NCBI RefSeq assembly: GCF_947500765.1
Contig: NZ_CANMTH010000001.1
Span: forward strand, 372,001 to 436,000
From: an uncultured Formosa sp.
Lineage (GTDB): Bacteria > Bacteroidota > Bacteroidia > Flavobacteriales > Flavobacteriaceae
DNA length: 64,000 nt
Direction of reading: 5' to 3'
Positions 16,596 to 24,512 of this stretch are shown one piece after another. Made by a program: the position numbers and the translations under genes. The notes below the pieces were generated by a model. The model searched no databases. It was given only the letters and a program-made list of their open reading frames with translations, and was not told the DNA's origin. The first letter of the stretch is position 1. Each line of letters starts with the position of its first letter.

Positions 16596-17218
16596 CATGA
16601 AAGTGATTTAAAATCATACCCCTTCTTACTATAATATTCTAAAACTTTTGGTAATGCATATTGCATGTTTTTTGATGCTTTTAAGCTATCATGAAACACA
16701 ATTATATGTCCGTCTTTGGCGTGTTTAATAACATGTTCTAGGCAATCTTCTGCCTTTAGATTTTTATCCCAGTCAAAAGAAATAATACTCCACATAATAA
16801 TGCGATACCCTTGTTGCATTAATAGTTTTGCTTGCTTATTTTTAATTTTTCCGTAAGGCGGTCTAAGTAGTTTTGAAGATATTAATTGGGCCGCTTTTTC
16901 TACATTCTCGACATACTCTTCTGTATTTGTTTTCCATCCTTTTAAATGATTAAAGGTGTGGTTTCCTATGGCATGTCCGGCTGCTTTGGTATCTTTAAAA
17001 ACGTCTGGATATTTTCTAACATTATCACCAATACAAAAAAAAGTAGCTTTTGCATTGTATGCTTTTAACGTGTTTAAAACCCAAGGGGTAATTTCTGGGT
17101 GTGGACCATCGTCGAATGTGATATAGATGGTTTTTTTACGTAATAAAGGCATATCCCAAACGTAGTTTGGAAATATGCCTTTTATAAATTTTGGTGTTTT
17201 AACAGGAATTAATCCCAT
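16592..17218 (-). CDS. Polysaccharide deacetylase (NodB domain, CE4 family)
   Basis: The 208-residue protein is essentially one NodB domain. The catalytic and metal motifs are TFDDGPHPE (Asp36, Asp37), GNHTFNH (His87, His91), RPPYGK, SFDWD and the final VFHDS. CE4 enzymes remove N- or O-acetyl groups from peptidoglycan, chitin-like or surface polysaccharides. There is no obvious signal peptide, but the N-terminal 25 residues may contact the membrane. It lies 13 bases downstream of the GT117 gene and is probably co-transcribed with it, suggesting both act on surface glycans or glycoproteins. Confidence 0.88.
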   Translation of the reverse strand: MGLIPVKTPKFIKGIFPNYVWDMPLLRKKTIYITFDDGPHPEITPWVLNTLKAYNAKATFFCIGDNVRKYPDVFKDTKAAGHAIGNHTFNHLKGWKTNTEEYVENVEKAAQLISSKLLRPPYGKIKNKQAKLLMQQGYRIIMWSIISFDWDKNLKAEDCLEHVIKHAKDGHIIVFHDSLKASKNMQYALPKVLEYYSKKGYDFKSLSC

Positions 17219-17231
17219 GGTTATTTTATAA

Positions 17232-20200
17232 TTATTCTACTGGTACCACTGTACTATCAGGATTAGGCAATATGTCTAATTCGTTTAGTTTAGGTGTTTC
17301 CGTTTGTTGCTGTTGTTGACTTCCACCATAAAAGTGTTCAAATAACTTTAAATGGTTGTTAAACGTTTGCATTTCTGTTTTAGCAAATTCATCGTCTTTT
17401 TGTAATACCACATCAACTAACGATTTGTAACGTTCAATATTGGTTACAATTTCTTCAGCGATATCGTATTGTTTTTCGATTTTTAAAGTGCTATAATAGT
17501 TCAAGTTTTCTTGATATTTAGCAGCCACTTCTGTAAATAAATGTCTAGCCTTTTCTTTAGCTCCCACTTCGTAATAACCAGCGATATATGGTTCTAGAAG
17601 GGTGTAATAGCCAAAGTAGTCTACAGGCATGTTTTTCATGGCAATATCGGCTACATCTTCTGCTTTGTCTAATTTCTTTTCGTTTATTAATTGTTCCATT
17701 AATCGGGCAATGTTTCCTCGGTAAGAAATAGAATTTTTGCGTGTCTCAGGATCGTGATAAATATCTGCGCTACCGCTGTTACCCCAATCCCATCCTTTAA
17801 CTTTCTTGTACATTAAATCGGCATCTACACGACCCATGTCAAACGGATTATTTCTGTTTATAGGTGTTTTAATAGGGACTAATTTATAGCACATACCGTC
17901 TAGTTGCAGGTAATTCTTCATCCATAAATAATCGTCGTCTCCAAAGCTACCTCCAGTAAAGTAAATAGGGCGTTTCCAATCGTTGTTAGCAACAATATCT
18001 AACATTAATAATCTGTTCTTGTAAAGTGCGCTACTACTAATATTTAGATTGATTTTATCTACAATTTTATCGGCATCTTTTGCGGCTACAATTCCATTAT
18101 TTAATACTGTTTGCTTATCTACATTTATAGTTAAGTTCTCTACAGGGAAATAATTAGAGTTTTGTAATTGTGTAGGATAATAGCTTGGATCTTCACCTTG
18201 CATTTCTAAGATGTATTTAAATTTAGTCTTAGGATTATCGCTACCTACAAAATTGATAAAATCTTTAATATTCATGGTGTCTTTAGAGACGATGCGTTTC
18301 ATAATATAATCACGCGTACCATAACGATATTGCTCATGAGTAAGTTGCGACGGAATCGGGTCGCTCTCGTAAGCTTTACGTTTCATTTGGTCTATATACC
18401 AATCTGTTTGGAATAAACTGGTGTTTACTATACGCACATCTGTACGGTAACCTTCAATTTCTTGGGCATACCATAGGGCGAATGTATCGTTATCTCCAAT
18501 AGTAAATAGTATGGCATTTTCTGCACAAGAGTCTAAATACATTTTAGCCATAGAGCGCGCCGTGTATTTATCTGATCTATCATGATCGTCCCAGTTATTT
18601 GCAGCCATAATTGCCGGCACAAGAATTAGGCACGCTAAAGTAACAGCAGGAGCTAGTACAGGTGATTTAATGTGTTTTTTAAGTGCTTCGAAAATGGCAT
18701 AGACTCCAAAACCAATCCAAAGGGCAAACACATAGAAAGATCCTACAACAGAGTAGTCCCGTTCTCTAGGTTCAAACGGTCTTACATTGGTATATACTTG
18801 TATGGCAACTCCTGTAAAGAGGAAGAACACCAAGAGTACCCAAAACATTTTTTTGTCTTTATTGAATAAAAAGAATAATCCGATTAGTCCTAAAAGTAGA
18901 GGTAAGAAATAATAAGTATTTCGTCCTTTATTATTTTTAACGTCGCTTGGTAAATTAGTTTGTGGCATATCTAAGTGCCATTCGTCTATAAAATTTATAC
19001 CGCTTAACCAATTTCCATGATCGTCGTAACGGCCTTGAATGTCGTCTTGTTTTCCAACGTAATTCCACATAAAATAACGCCAATACATATAGCCAAGTTG
19101 ATATTGAAACATGTAAATAATATTACTAGCTAAAGACGGTTTTTCAATATCTAAATACTGACCAAATTGTGTTAAGAAGCTACTATAGTCTTCGAAGTCT
19201 ACATTACCTTGAGCCACATCGTTCTTAAAATTAGTAACAGAGGTGCGCAATTGGTTTTCCATTTGGTATTCAGGTTTCAATTTAAAATCTAAATAACCGG
19301 TAAACATCATGTAATTTTTTGCATGTTCAGAACTCCACATTCTAGGTAATATAGAAGCGTGTTCAGAATTGTAATTTTGTTTAGCACGTTTATAATCGTT
19401 TACAATAACGTATTTTCCTTGTGCTTCATCCTTTTCGTAATTAGGTTTATCATCTACATACGGATTGTTTTCATCTAAACCAGCATATTGTTCTGTGAAT
19501 TGTGGTCCGTAAAATAAATGTGTTTCCGGATATTGTTCCAGGTTATAATACGCTAGTAATTCACGCGCATCAGACGGGTTATTTTCGTTCACCACTACAT
19601 TTGCATTGGCACGAATAGGCAGCATGATCCAAGAAGAGAATCCTATAAAAATAAATAACAAACACAATGTTAAGGTGTTTAAGTGTACATATCCTTTTTG
19701 TCGTGTGTATTTTAAAGCAAAATAAAATGCAGCTATAAGTACAATTGCAGCTATAATAGTTCCCGAATTAAAAGGAAGTCCGATAGAATTGATAAAAAAT
19801 ATTTCTGAAGTACTAAAGAATTTTAGTGCATTAGGAAGTAATAATTTAAAGATGAATAGTAAAATAGCTACAGCAACTACATTTGCAATAATGAAGTTTT
19901 TAACGGTAATGGTTTTATAGTTTTTAAAGTAATATACAAGTGCAATACCAGGAATGGTTAATAATCCCATAAAGTGTACCCCAAACGATAATCCAATAAC
20001 AAAGGCTATTAGAACAAGCCAACGGTTTCCGCGTGGCGTATCCATGTCTTGTTCCCAACGTAAACCTAGCCAGAACATGACGGCCATCATTAAGGTTGCC
20101 ATGGCATAAACTTCAGTTTCTACAGCGTTAAACCAAAACGAATCTGTGTATGTAAACGCTAAACTTCCAACTAAACCACTACCTAAAATAGCCATAGCTT

Positions 20201-20549
20201 TAGATTTTGAAAGCGGATCGTGTTTAGAAATAATATTTTTTAATAATAAAGTAATGGTCCAAAACATGAATAAAATAGTGAATGCGCTAGCTACGGCACT
20301 CATTAAGTTTATCATGATACCAATTTGTGCAGGCTCTAACGCAAACATGGAGAAAAAGGCTCCAAACATTTGAAATAAAGGAGCTCCTGGAGGGTGTCCT
20401 ACTTGAAGTTTAGCAGATGTTAGAATGTATTCTCCAGCATCCCAATAGCTTACGGTAGGTTCTACTGTTAGTCCGTAGGTTACTAAAGCGATAGCAAAAG
20501 CAACCCAGCCTAAGATGGTATTCCACTTTTTAAAGTTGAATTGTGTCAT
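17232..20549 (-). CDS. DUF2723 / GT117 family membrane glycosyltransferase
   Basis: The 1105-residue protein starts with a large multi-helix membrane region characteristic of DUF2723 (CAZy GT117): TYGLTVEPTVSYWDAGEYIL with the acidic pair near the first extracytoplasmic loop, then GHPPGAPLFQ, which is the family hallmark. About twelve or more helices occupy residues 10-690 with a periplasmic loop about 310-560, and the last 400 residues are soluble. Relatives include the eukaryotic TMEM260 O-mannosyltransferase; in Bacteroidetes the family is thought to act in protein O-glycosylation. The C-terminus has a Gln run. The gene leads the deacetylase on the same strand. Confidence 0.88.
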   Translation of the reverse strand: MTQFNFKKWNTILGWVAFAIALVTYGLTVEPTVSYWDAGEYILTSAKLQVGHPPGAPLFQMFGAFFSMFALEPAQIGIMINLMSAVASAFTILFMFWTITLLLKNIISKHDPLSKSKAMAILGSGLVGSLAFTYTDSFWFNAVETEVYAMATLMMAVMFWLGLRWEQDMDTPRGNRWLVLIAFVIGLSFGVHFMGLLTIPGIALVYYFKNYKTITVKNFIIANVVAVAILLFIFKLLLPNALKFFSTSEIFFINSIGLPFNSGTIIAAIVLIAAFYFALKYTRQKGYVHLNTLTLCLLFIFIGFSSWIMLPIRANANVVVNENNPSDARELLAYYNLEQYPETHLFYGPQFTEQYAGLDENNPYVDDKPNYEKDEAQGKYVIVNDYKRAKQNYNSEHASILPRMWSSEHAKNYMMFTGYLDFKLKPEYQMENQLRTSVTNFKNDVAQGNVDFEDYSSFLTQFGQYLDIEKPSLASNIIYMFQYQLGYMYWRYFMWNYVGKQDDIQGRYDDHGNWLSGINFIDEWHLDMPQTNLPSDVKNNKGRNTYYFLPLLLGLIGLFFLFNKDKKMFWVLLVFFLFTGVAIQVYTNVRPFEPRERDYSVVGSFYVFALWIGFGVYAIFEALKKHIKSPVLAPAVTLACLILVPAIMAANNWDDHDRSDKYTARSMAKMYLDSCAENAILFTIGDNDTFALWYAQEIEGYRTDVRIVNTSLFQTDWYIDQMKRKAYESDPIPSQLTHEQYRYGTRDYIMKRIVSKDTMNIKDFINFVGSDNPKTKFKYILEMQGEDPSYYPTQLQNSNYFPVENLTINVDKQTVLNNGIVAAKDADKIVDKINLNISSSALYKNRLLMLDIVANNDWKRPIYFTGGSFGDDDYLWMKNYLQLDGMCYKLVPIKTPINRNNPFDMGRVDADLMYKKVKGWDWGNSGSADIYHDPETRKNSISYRGNIARLMEQLINEKKLDKAEDVADIAMKNMPVDYFGYYTLLEPYIAGYYEVGAKEKARHLFTEVAAKYQENLNYYSTLKIEKQYDIAEEIVTNIERYKSLVDVVLQKDDEFAKTEMQTFNNHLKLFEHFYGGSQQQQQTETPKLNELDILPNPDSTVVPVE

Positions 20550-20653
20550 GAAATTCGGTGTTTATTCGGTAGGGCGAATTTAATAATAAATATGTAACAG
20601 TGAAGCCTTTTATAATAACCTTAGCAAATAGATTAAAATTTTTTTAAAAAAAG

Positions 20654-20684
20654 TTTGCGTGTATTGTGAAATGTTCTATATTTG
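20654..20684 (+). promoter_or_regulatory. Promoter of tRNA-Gln
   Basis: TTTG at 20654-20657 and TATATTTG at 20677-20684 are separated by exactly 19 bases, the standard spacing for the Bacteroidetes TTTG/TAnnTTTG promoter. It lies 18 bases upstream of the mature tRNA 5' end. Confidence 0.8.
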
Positions 20685-20701
20685 CACTCTCAAATTAATG
20701 A

Positions 20702-20774
20702 TGGCCCATGGTGTAACTGGCAACACGTTGGTTTTTGGTACCAAAGAGTCTAGGTTCGAGCCCTAGTGGGCCAA
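20702..20774 (+). tRNA. tRNA-Gln (anticodon TTG)
   Basis: All 73 bases fold into a cloverleaf. The acceptor is TGGCCCA with TGGGCCA, the D stem is GTGT with ACAC, the anticodon stem is TTGGT with ACCAA around the loop TTTTGGT (anticodon TTG, reading CAA and CAG), and the T stem is CTAGG with CCTAG around TTCGAGC. The discriminator base is A. CCA is not encoded. It has its own promoter and terminator, so it is a single-gene unit. Confidence 0.97.
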
Positions 20775-20775
20775 C

Positions 20776-20818
20776 AACAAACCCCAATCTTGTAAAAGGT
20801 TGGGGTTTTGTTATTTTT
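20776..20818 (+). terminator. Terminator of tRNA-Gln
   Basis: AACAAACCCCAA pairs with TTGGGGTTTTGTT across a 12-base loop, with a T-rich tail. It starts two bases after the discriminator base. Confidence 0.85.
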
Positions 20819-20841
20819 ATAGGTTTCTTAAATTAGCATTA

Positions 20842-21288
20842 TTATAATTGCTTAAAAAACTTTAGGACGTAGTCTATGGATAGTATTTGAATGATGAATA
20901 TGGCTAATGCAATTAATCCGAGTTGCCAATTAATTTTTCTCTTAATCTTTTCTAAGGTGCAATTGGTGCTTTTTTCTTTGGGTTGATTGAGTTCTTGTAG
21001 GTAGTATCCTCCGTTTTTTTGAAATTCCAGACCAGTGTGGGTTATGGACAAATTCCCATTCTTATCCTCTGTAATATAATTCTCTGTAATAAGTTTTTGT
21101 TTAATAGCTTCTTTTGTTTGGCTTTCCCATTTATTTTTTTGTAATGCTTTCGCGATATAGTCCATGTCAATCTTAACAGGATTTGTTTTTTTAAAAATGT
21201 CCTTAAATTCAGGATCCTCAAAAGAAGAAAGAAGCCCTAGGATGTTGTCTAGAATTTCATTCCTAATAGTTGGTGGATATTGTGTCAT
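20842..21288 (-). CDS. Hypothetical protein with C-terminal membrane anchor
   Basis: The 148-residue product has no signal peptide. Residues about 1-90 are soluble and have the spacing of a winged-helix-like domain (IAKALQKNKWESQTKEAIKQ followed by a short hairpin with ITEDKNGNLSITHTG). A polar linker precedes a single membrane helix near the C-terminus (GLIALAIFIIQILSIDYVL), so the soluble part probably faces the cytoplasm. It is followed by the tRNA-Gln terminator in the opposite orientation. I do not recognise the family, and the winged-helix idea is weak. Confidence 0.55.
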   Translation of the reverse strand: MTQYPPTIRNEILDNILGLLSSFEDPEFKDIFKKTNPVKIDMDYIAKALQKNKWESQTKEAIKQKLITENYITEDKNGNLSITHTGLEFQKNGGYYLQELNQPKEKSTNCTLEKIKRKINWQLGLIALAIFIIQILSIDYVLKFFKQL

Positions 21289-21738
21289 AAGTAGGGTAGG
21301 TGTTTTTGGGATTTTGTTTAAGTCTTTATTTCTTAGTGTTTTAGTTTTTTATTATTTAAGTAGGTTGTTTTCAAATATATATAAATAAGTTTTATTTTTC
21401 ATCTTCAAATTAATGAATATCGATAAACGGTTTTTTGTGTTTTTATAATAAAGGAGGTTTTAATTATAATTTTCTAGATGTGATTGTTAGGGCTGGTGTT
21501 TGTGCAGGGGGGGAATTCTTTAGGAGGAACTAAGTGTGAAAATTTTAAAAACACTGTTATGTATAAGACAGGAGCGTTTTTGGTGTTAAGGTGGTTTTAA
21601 GTATTTGTGTGGTCTGAATGTTGTGTTTGAAAAAGTGTTATTAAGATGTTGTAAAATGTGTTTGCTTTAATTATAAAAGAGGTGTCTTATTTGTGCAATG
21701 TCTTATTCGGGTAGTTTTTTTAGGTGTGTTAATAAAAA
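21289..21738. other. Gene-free stretch upstream of the tail-anchored protein
   Basis: This stretch lies between the start of the 148-residue minus-strand protein and the terminator of the universal stress protein gene. It is T- and G-skewed on the plus strand, with GGGGGGGAATTC at about 21508. I see no frame, tRNA or stable hairpin; it must hold the promoter of the small protein. Confidence 0.4.
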
Positions 21739-21771
21739 AAAGCTTCTAAATACACTGTATTTAGAAGCTTT
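21739..21771 (-). terminator. Terminator of the universal stress protein gene
   Basis: A perfect 15-base inverted repeat (AAAGCTTCTAAATAC and its complement) around a three-base loop is followed on the minus strand by a T run. It lies 22 bases after the stop of the stress protein gene. Confidence 0.9.
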
Positions 21772-21792
21772 AAAATTGTAAGTCTTAATTTG

Positions 21793-22620
21793 TTAGATTT
21801 TGAATGTAATTACAGGTCTTACTGCATGGTTTACAATGTCTTCACTAATACTTCCGTTAAAGAAATGCGCTATACCTTGTCTACCATGTGTACTTATTCC
21901 AATAATGTCGGCGTTAATTTGTTGAGCAAAGTTTAGAATACCTTTTTCAACAGTATCGTCGTTATGTATATTAATGGTAAAGTTAGTGTAGTCTGAATTT
22001 TCTATAAAGCTCTCAATTCTCTCTTTAGATTCTTTTGTTGTAGAGAAATTATTAGGTGTATTAACTAATAACAAGTGAATTGTAGAATTAAATTTCTTAG
22101 CAAATTTAACAGCTTGGGTGTAAGTGTGTTTGTTGTCTAAGTTAAAGTCTGAAGCAAATATCATGTTATCTGCTTTAAATTCATTTTCAGTACTTTTTAT
22201 TACTAAAACAGGAATGTGAGATGTGCGTACCACTTTTTCTGTGTTCGAACCAATAAAGATTTCTTTAAATCCAGTCGCACCATGAGAGCCCATGATAATT
22301 AAATCGATGTCTAATGCTTTTGCGTTTTCATTAATTCCTTGAAACGTTGAGTTTGTTTTAATAGAGTGGTGTACCGTAACGTCTTTTAAGAAATCTTTTT
22401 CTAAAAGCTCGTTAAAGTTTTTAGCAGCAAGTTTCATAAAAAATAGAGCTTCTGGTATTTCACTATAAGTAGGTGTCATTTTATCTAACTCTCCTACAGG
22501 AAGGTCGATCATGTGTAGTAAATAAATTTCACAATCAAATTTTTTTGCAAATTTAGCGGCAACTCTAGTAGCGTATTCAGCTTCGTCCGAAAAATCTGTT
22601 GGGACCATTATTCTTTTCAT
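21793..22620 (-). CDS. Universal stress protein with two UspA domains
   Basis: The 275-residue protein is a tandem of two UspA domains, residues about 1-145 and 150-275. The first opens with KRIMVPTDFSDEAEYATRVA and contains the ATP-binding type signature GSHGATGFKEIFIGSNTEKV. The second is more degenerate but keeps STHGRQGIAHFFNGSISEDI. Two-domain Usps are common in Bacteroidetes and act as cytoplasmic stress or ATP/AMP-binding proteins. It is monocistronic with its own strong terminator, and it is divergent from rimP. Confidence 0.93.
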   Translation of the reverse strand: MKRIMVPTDFSDEAEYATRVAAKFAKKFDCEIYLLHMIDLPVGELDKMTPTYSEIPEALFFMKLAAKNFNELLEKDFLKDVTVHHSIKTNSTFQGINENAKALDIDLIIMGSHGATGFKEIFIGSNTEKVVRTSHIPVLVIKSTENEFKADNMIFASDFNLDNKHTYTQAVKFAKKFNSTIHLLLVNTPNNFSTTKESKERIESFIENSDYTNFTINIHNDDTVEKGILNFAQQINADIIGISTHGRQGIAHFFNGSISEDIVNHAVRPVITFKI

Positions 22621-22682
22621 AAGTATTTTTGTTTTTGTTAAACGGCTATATAAAATTACGCATAAAAATTGATATTTGAAAG

Positions 22683-22715
22683 CTTGTATTAATCAATAAA
22701 AAAAATGTATATTTG
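22683..22715 (+). promoter_or_regulatory. Promoter of the rimP-nusA-infB operon
   Basis: TATATTTG at 22708-22715 is a full TAnnTTTG -7 element, and CTTG at 22683-22686 gives a TTG -33 match at 21-base spacing, slightly long. The predicted start near 22722 gives a leader of about 54 bases that carries the hairpin at 22742-22760. Confidence 0.7.
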
Positions 22716-22741
22716 CACCGTTGTAAGAAAAAAGAATATGC

Positions 22742-22766
22742 GAGGGGACAGAGTCCCCTCTTTTTA
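22742..22766 (+). promoter_or_regulatory. Terminator-like hairpin in the rimP leader (possible attenuator)
   Basis: GAGGGGAC and GTCCCCTC form a perfect eight-base GC-rich stem with the loop AGA, followed directly by TTTTTAT. This is a textbook intrinsic terminator shape, but it sits between the promoter and the start codon of rimP, 9 bases before the ATG. That points to premature termination or another leader control of the operon. It also lies inside a 22-codon ATG frame (22738-22806) that overlaps the rimP start out of frame. Confidence 0.65.
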
Positions 22767-22775
22767 TACTAAAAA

Positions 22776-23237
22776 ATGTTTAGAACAACTGTTGAAGATT
22801 TATTAGAAAGCGCCTTACAAGAACGAAATGATTTGTTCTTGATAAGTTTAACTATTTCCGGAGAGAATGCTATTAAAGTTATTCTCGATGGAGACGAAGG
22901 TGTGAGTGTTGAGGATTGTATGTTTATAAGTAGGGCTATAGAGTCTGAATTAGACAGGGAAGAAGAAGATTTTTCTTTAGAAGTTATGTCTGCAGGAGCA
23001 ACGTCTCCTTTATTATTAAGCAGGCAGTATACTAAGAATATAGGAAGAACACTAGAAGTTAAGACAAAAACAGACACAATAGAAGCTGTTTTGGTTGATG
23101 CTAATGATGATGAAATAGTTTTAGAATGGAAAGCTAGAGAGCCAAAACCTGTAGGTAAAGGTAAAGTTACTGTTCAAAAAGAAGCAAATATTTCTTATAA
23201 CGATATTGTAGAAGCTAAAGTGATGATTAAATTTTAA
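22776..23237 (+). CDS. rimP: Ribosome maturation factor RimP
   Basis: The 153-residue protein has the RimP layout: an N-terminal alpha/beta domain with VEDCMFISRAIESEL (residues about 48-62) and the LEVMSAGATSPL segment, then a small Sm-like C-terminal domain ending in EANISYNDIVEAKVMIKF. RimP assists maturation of the 30S subunit. It is the first gene of the conserved rimP-nusA-infB operon, 12 bases ahead of nusA. The start at 22776 is the only ATG that suits the domain. Confidence 0.93.
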   Translation: MFRTTVEDLLESALQERNDLFLISLTISGENAIKVILDGDEGVSVEDCMFISRAIESELDREEEDFSLEVMSAGATSPLLLSRQYTKNIGRTLEVKTKTDTIEAVLVDANDDEIVLEWKAREPKPVGKGKVTVQKEANISYNDIVEAKVMIKF

Positions 23238-23249
23238 TTCAAAAGAGTT

Positions 23250-24482
23250 ATGGAAAATCTTGCGTTAATTGATTCTTTTTCAGAATTTAAAGACGATAAA
23301 TTAATAGATCGTGTAACGTTAATGGCGATTTTAGAAGATGTTTTTAGAAACGCATTAAAGAAAAAATTTGGAGATGATGATAATTTTGATATTATTATTA
23401 ACCCAGATAAAGGCGATTTAGAAATATGGAGAAATCGTATTGTAGTTGCAGATGGAGAAGTTGAAGAACCAAATCAAGAAATTTCATTAACAGCAGCTCG
23501 TAAAATTGAGCCTGATTTTGAAGTAGGAGAAGATGTGTCTGAAGAAGTTAAGTTAATAGATTTAGGACGTCGTGCTATTTTAGCATTACGTCAGAATTTA
23601 ATTTCTAAAATTCATGAACACGATAATACAAATATTTACAAGCAATTTAAAGATTTAATTGGAGATATTTATACAGCAGAAGTGCATCATATTCGTCACA
23701 GAGCTGTAATTTTGTTAGATGATGAAGGAAACGAAATCATTTTACCAAAAGAAAAACAAATTCCTTCAGATTTCTTCCGTAAAGGAGATAATGTAAGAGG
23801 GGTGATCGAAAATGTAGAATTAAAAGGAAGTAAACCGGCAATTATTATGTCGCGTACATCTCCTTTATTCTTAGAAAAATTATTCGAACAAGAAATACCA
23901 GAAGTTTTTGACGGATTAATCACTGTTAAGAATGTAGTAAGAATTCCTGGTGAAAAAGCTAAAGTGGCTGTAGATTCTTACGATGACAGAATAGATCCTG
24001 TAGGTGCCTGTGTAGGTATGAAAGGGTCTAGAATTCATGGCATAGTTCGTGAATTAGGTAACGAAAATATAGACGTTATCAATTATACAAGTAACCTTCA
24101 ATTGTACATCACTAGAGCATTAAGTCCGGCGAAAGTGACATCAATTAAAATTGATGAAGAAAATAAACGTGCAGAGGTTATTTTAAAGCCTGAAGAAGTA
24201 AGTAAAGCCATTGGACGTGGTGGTCACAACATTAGATTAGCTGGTCAATTAACTGGTTATGAGATTGATGTGTTTAGAGAAGGTGCAGAAGAAGATGTTG
24301 AGTTAACAGAGTTTTCTGATGAAATTGATAGATGGATTATTGATGAGTTAAGCAAAGCTGGGCTTGATACAGCAAAAAGTGTTCTTGAGCAAGATGTAAT
24401 AGACTTGGTGAAAAGAACCGATTTAGAAGAAGAAACAATTAACGAAGTTATTAGAATTCTTAGAGAAGAGTTTGAAGAATAA
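23250..24482 (+). CDS. nusA: Transcription termination/antitermination factor NusA
   Basis: The 410-residue protein has the NusA order: an N-terminal RNA polymerase-binding domain, an S1 domain (about 135-200, YTAEVHHIRHRAVILLDDEGNEIILP), then KH domains with GACVGMKGSRIHGIVRELGN and KAIGRGGHNIRLAGQLTG. It lacks the long acidic-repeat C-terminus of some proteobacterial NusAs, as usual in Bacteroidetes. NusA modulates pausing, termination and antitermination and also couples to translation. It lies between rimP and infB. Confidence 0.97.
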   Translation: MENLALIDSFSEFKDDKLIDRVTLMAILEDVFRNALKKKFGDDDNFDIIINPDKGDLEIWRNRIVVADGEVEEPNQEISLTAARKIEPDFEVGEDVSEEVKLIDLGRRAILALRQNLISKIHEHDNTNIYKQFKDLIGDIYTAEVHHIRHRAVILLDDEGNEIILPKEKQIPSDFFRKGDNVRGVIENVELKGSKPAIIMSRTSPLFLEKLFEQEIPEVFDGLITVKNVVRIPGEKAKVAVDSYDDRIDPVGACVGMKGSRIHGIVRELGNENIDVINYTSNLQLYITRALSPAKVTSIKIDEENKRAEVILKPEEVSKAIGRGGHNIRLAGQLTGYEIDVFREGAEEDVELTEFSDEIDRWIIDELSKAGLDTAKSVLEQDVIDLVKRTDLEEETINEVIRILREEFEE

Positions 24483-24512
24483 CTTATATTTGGGGTATAT
24501 TAAAGGCAATTT

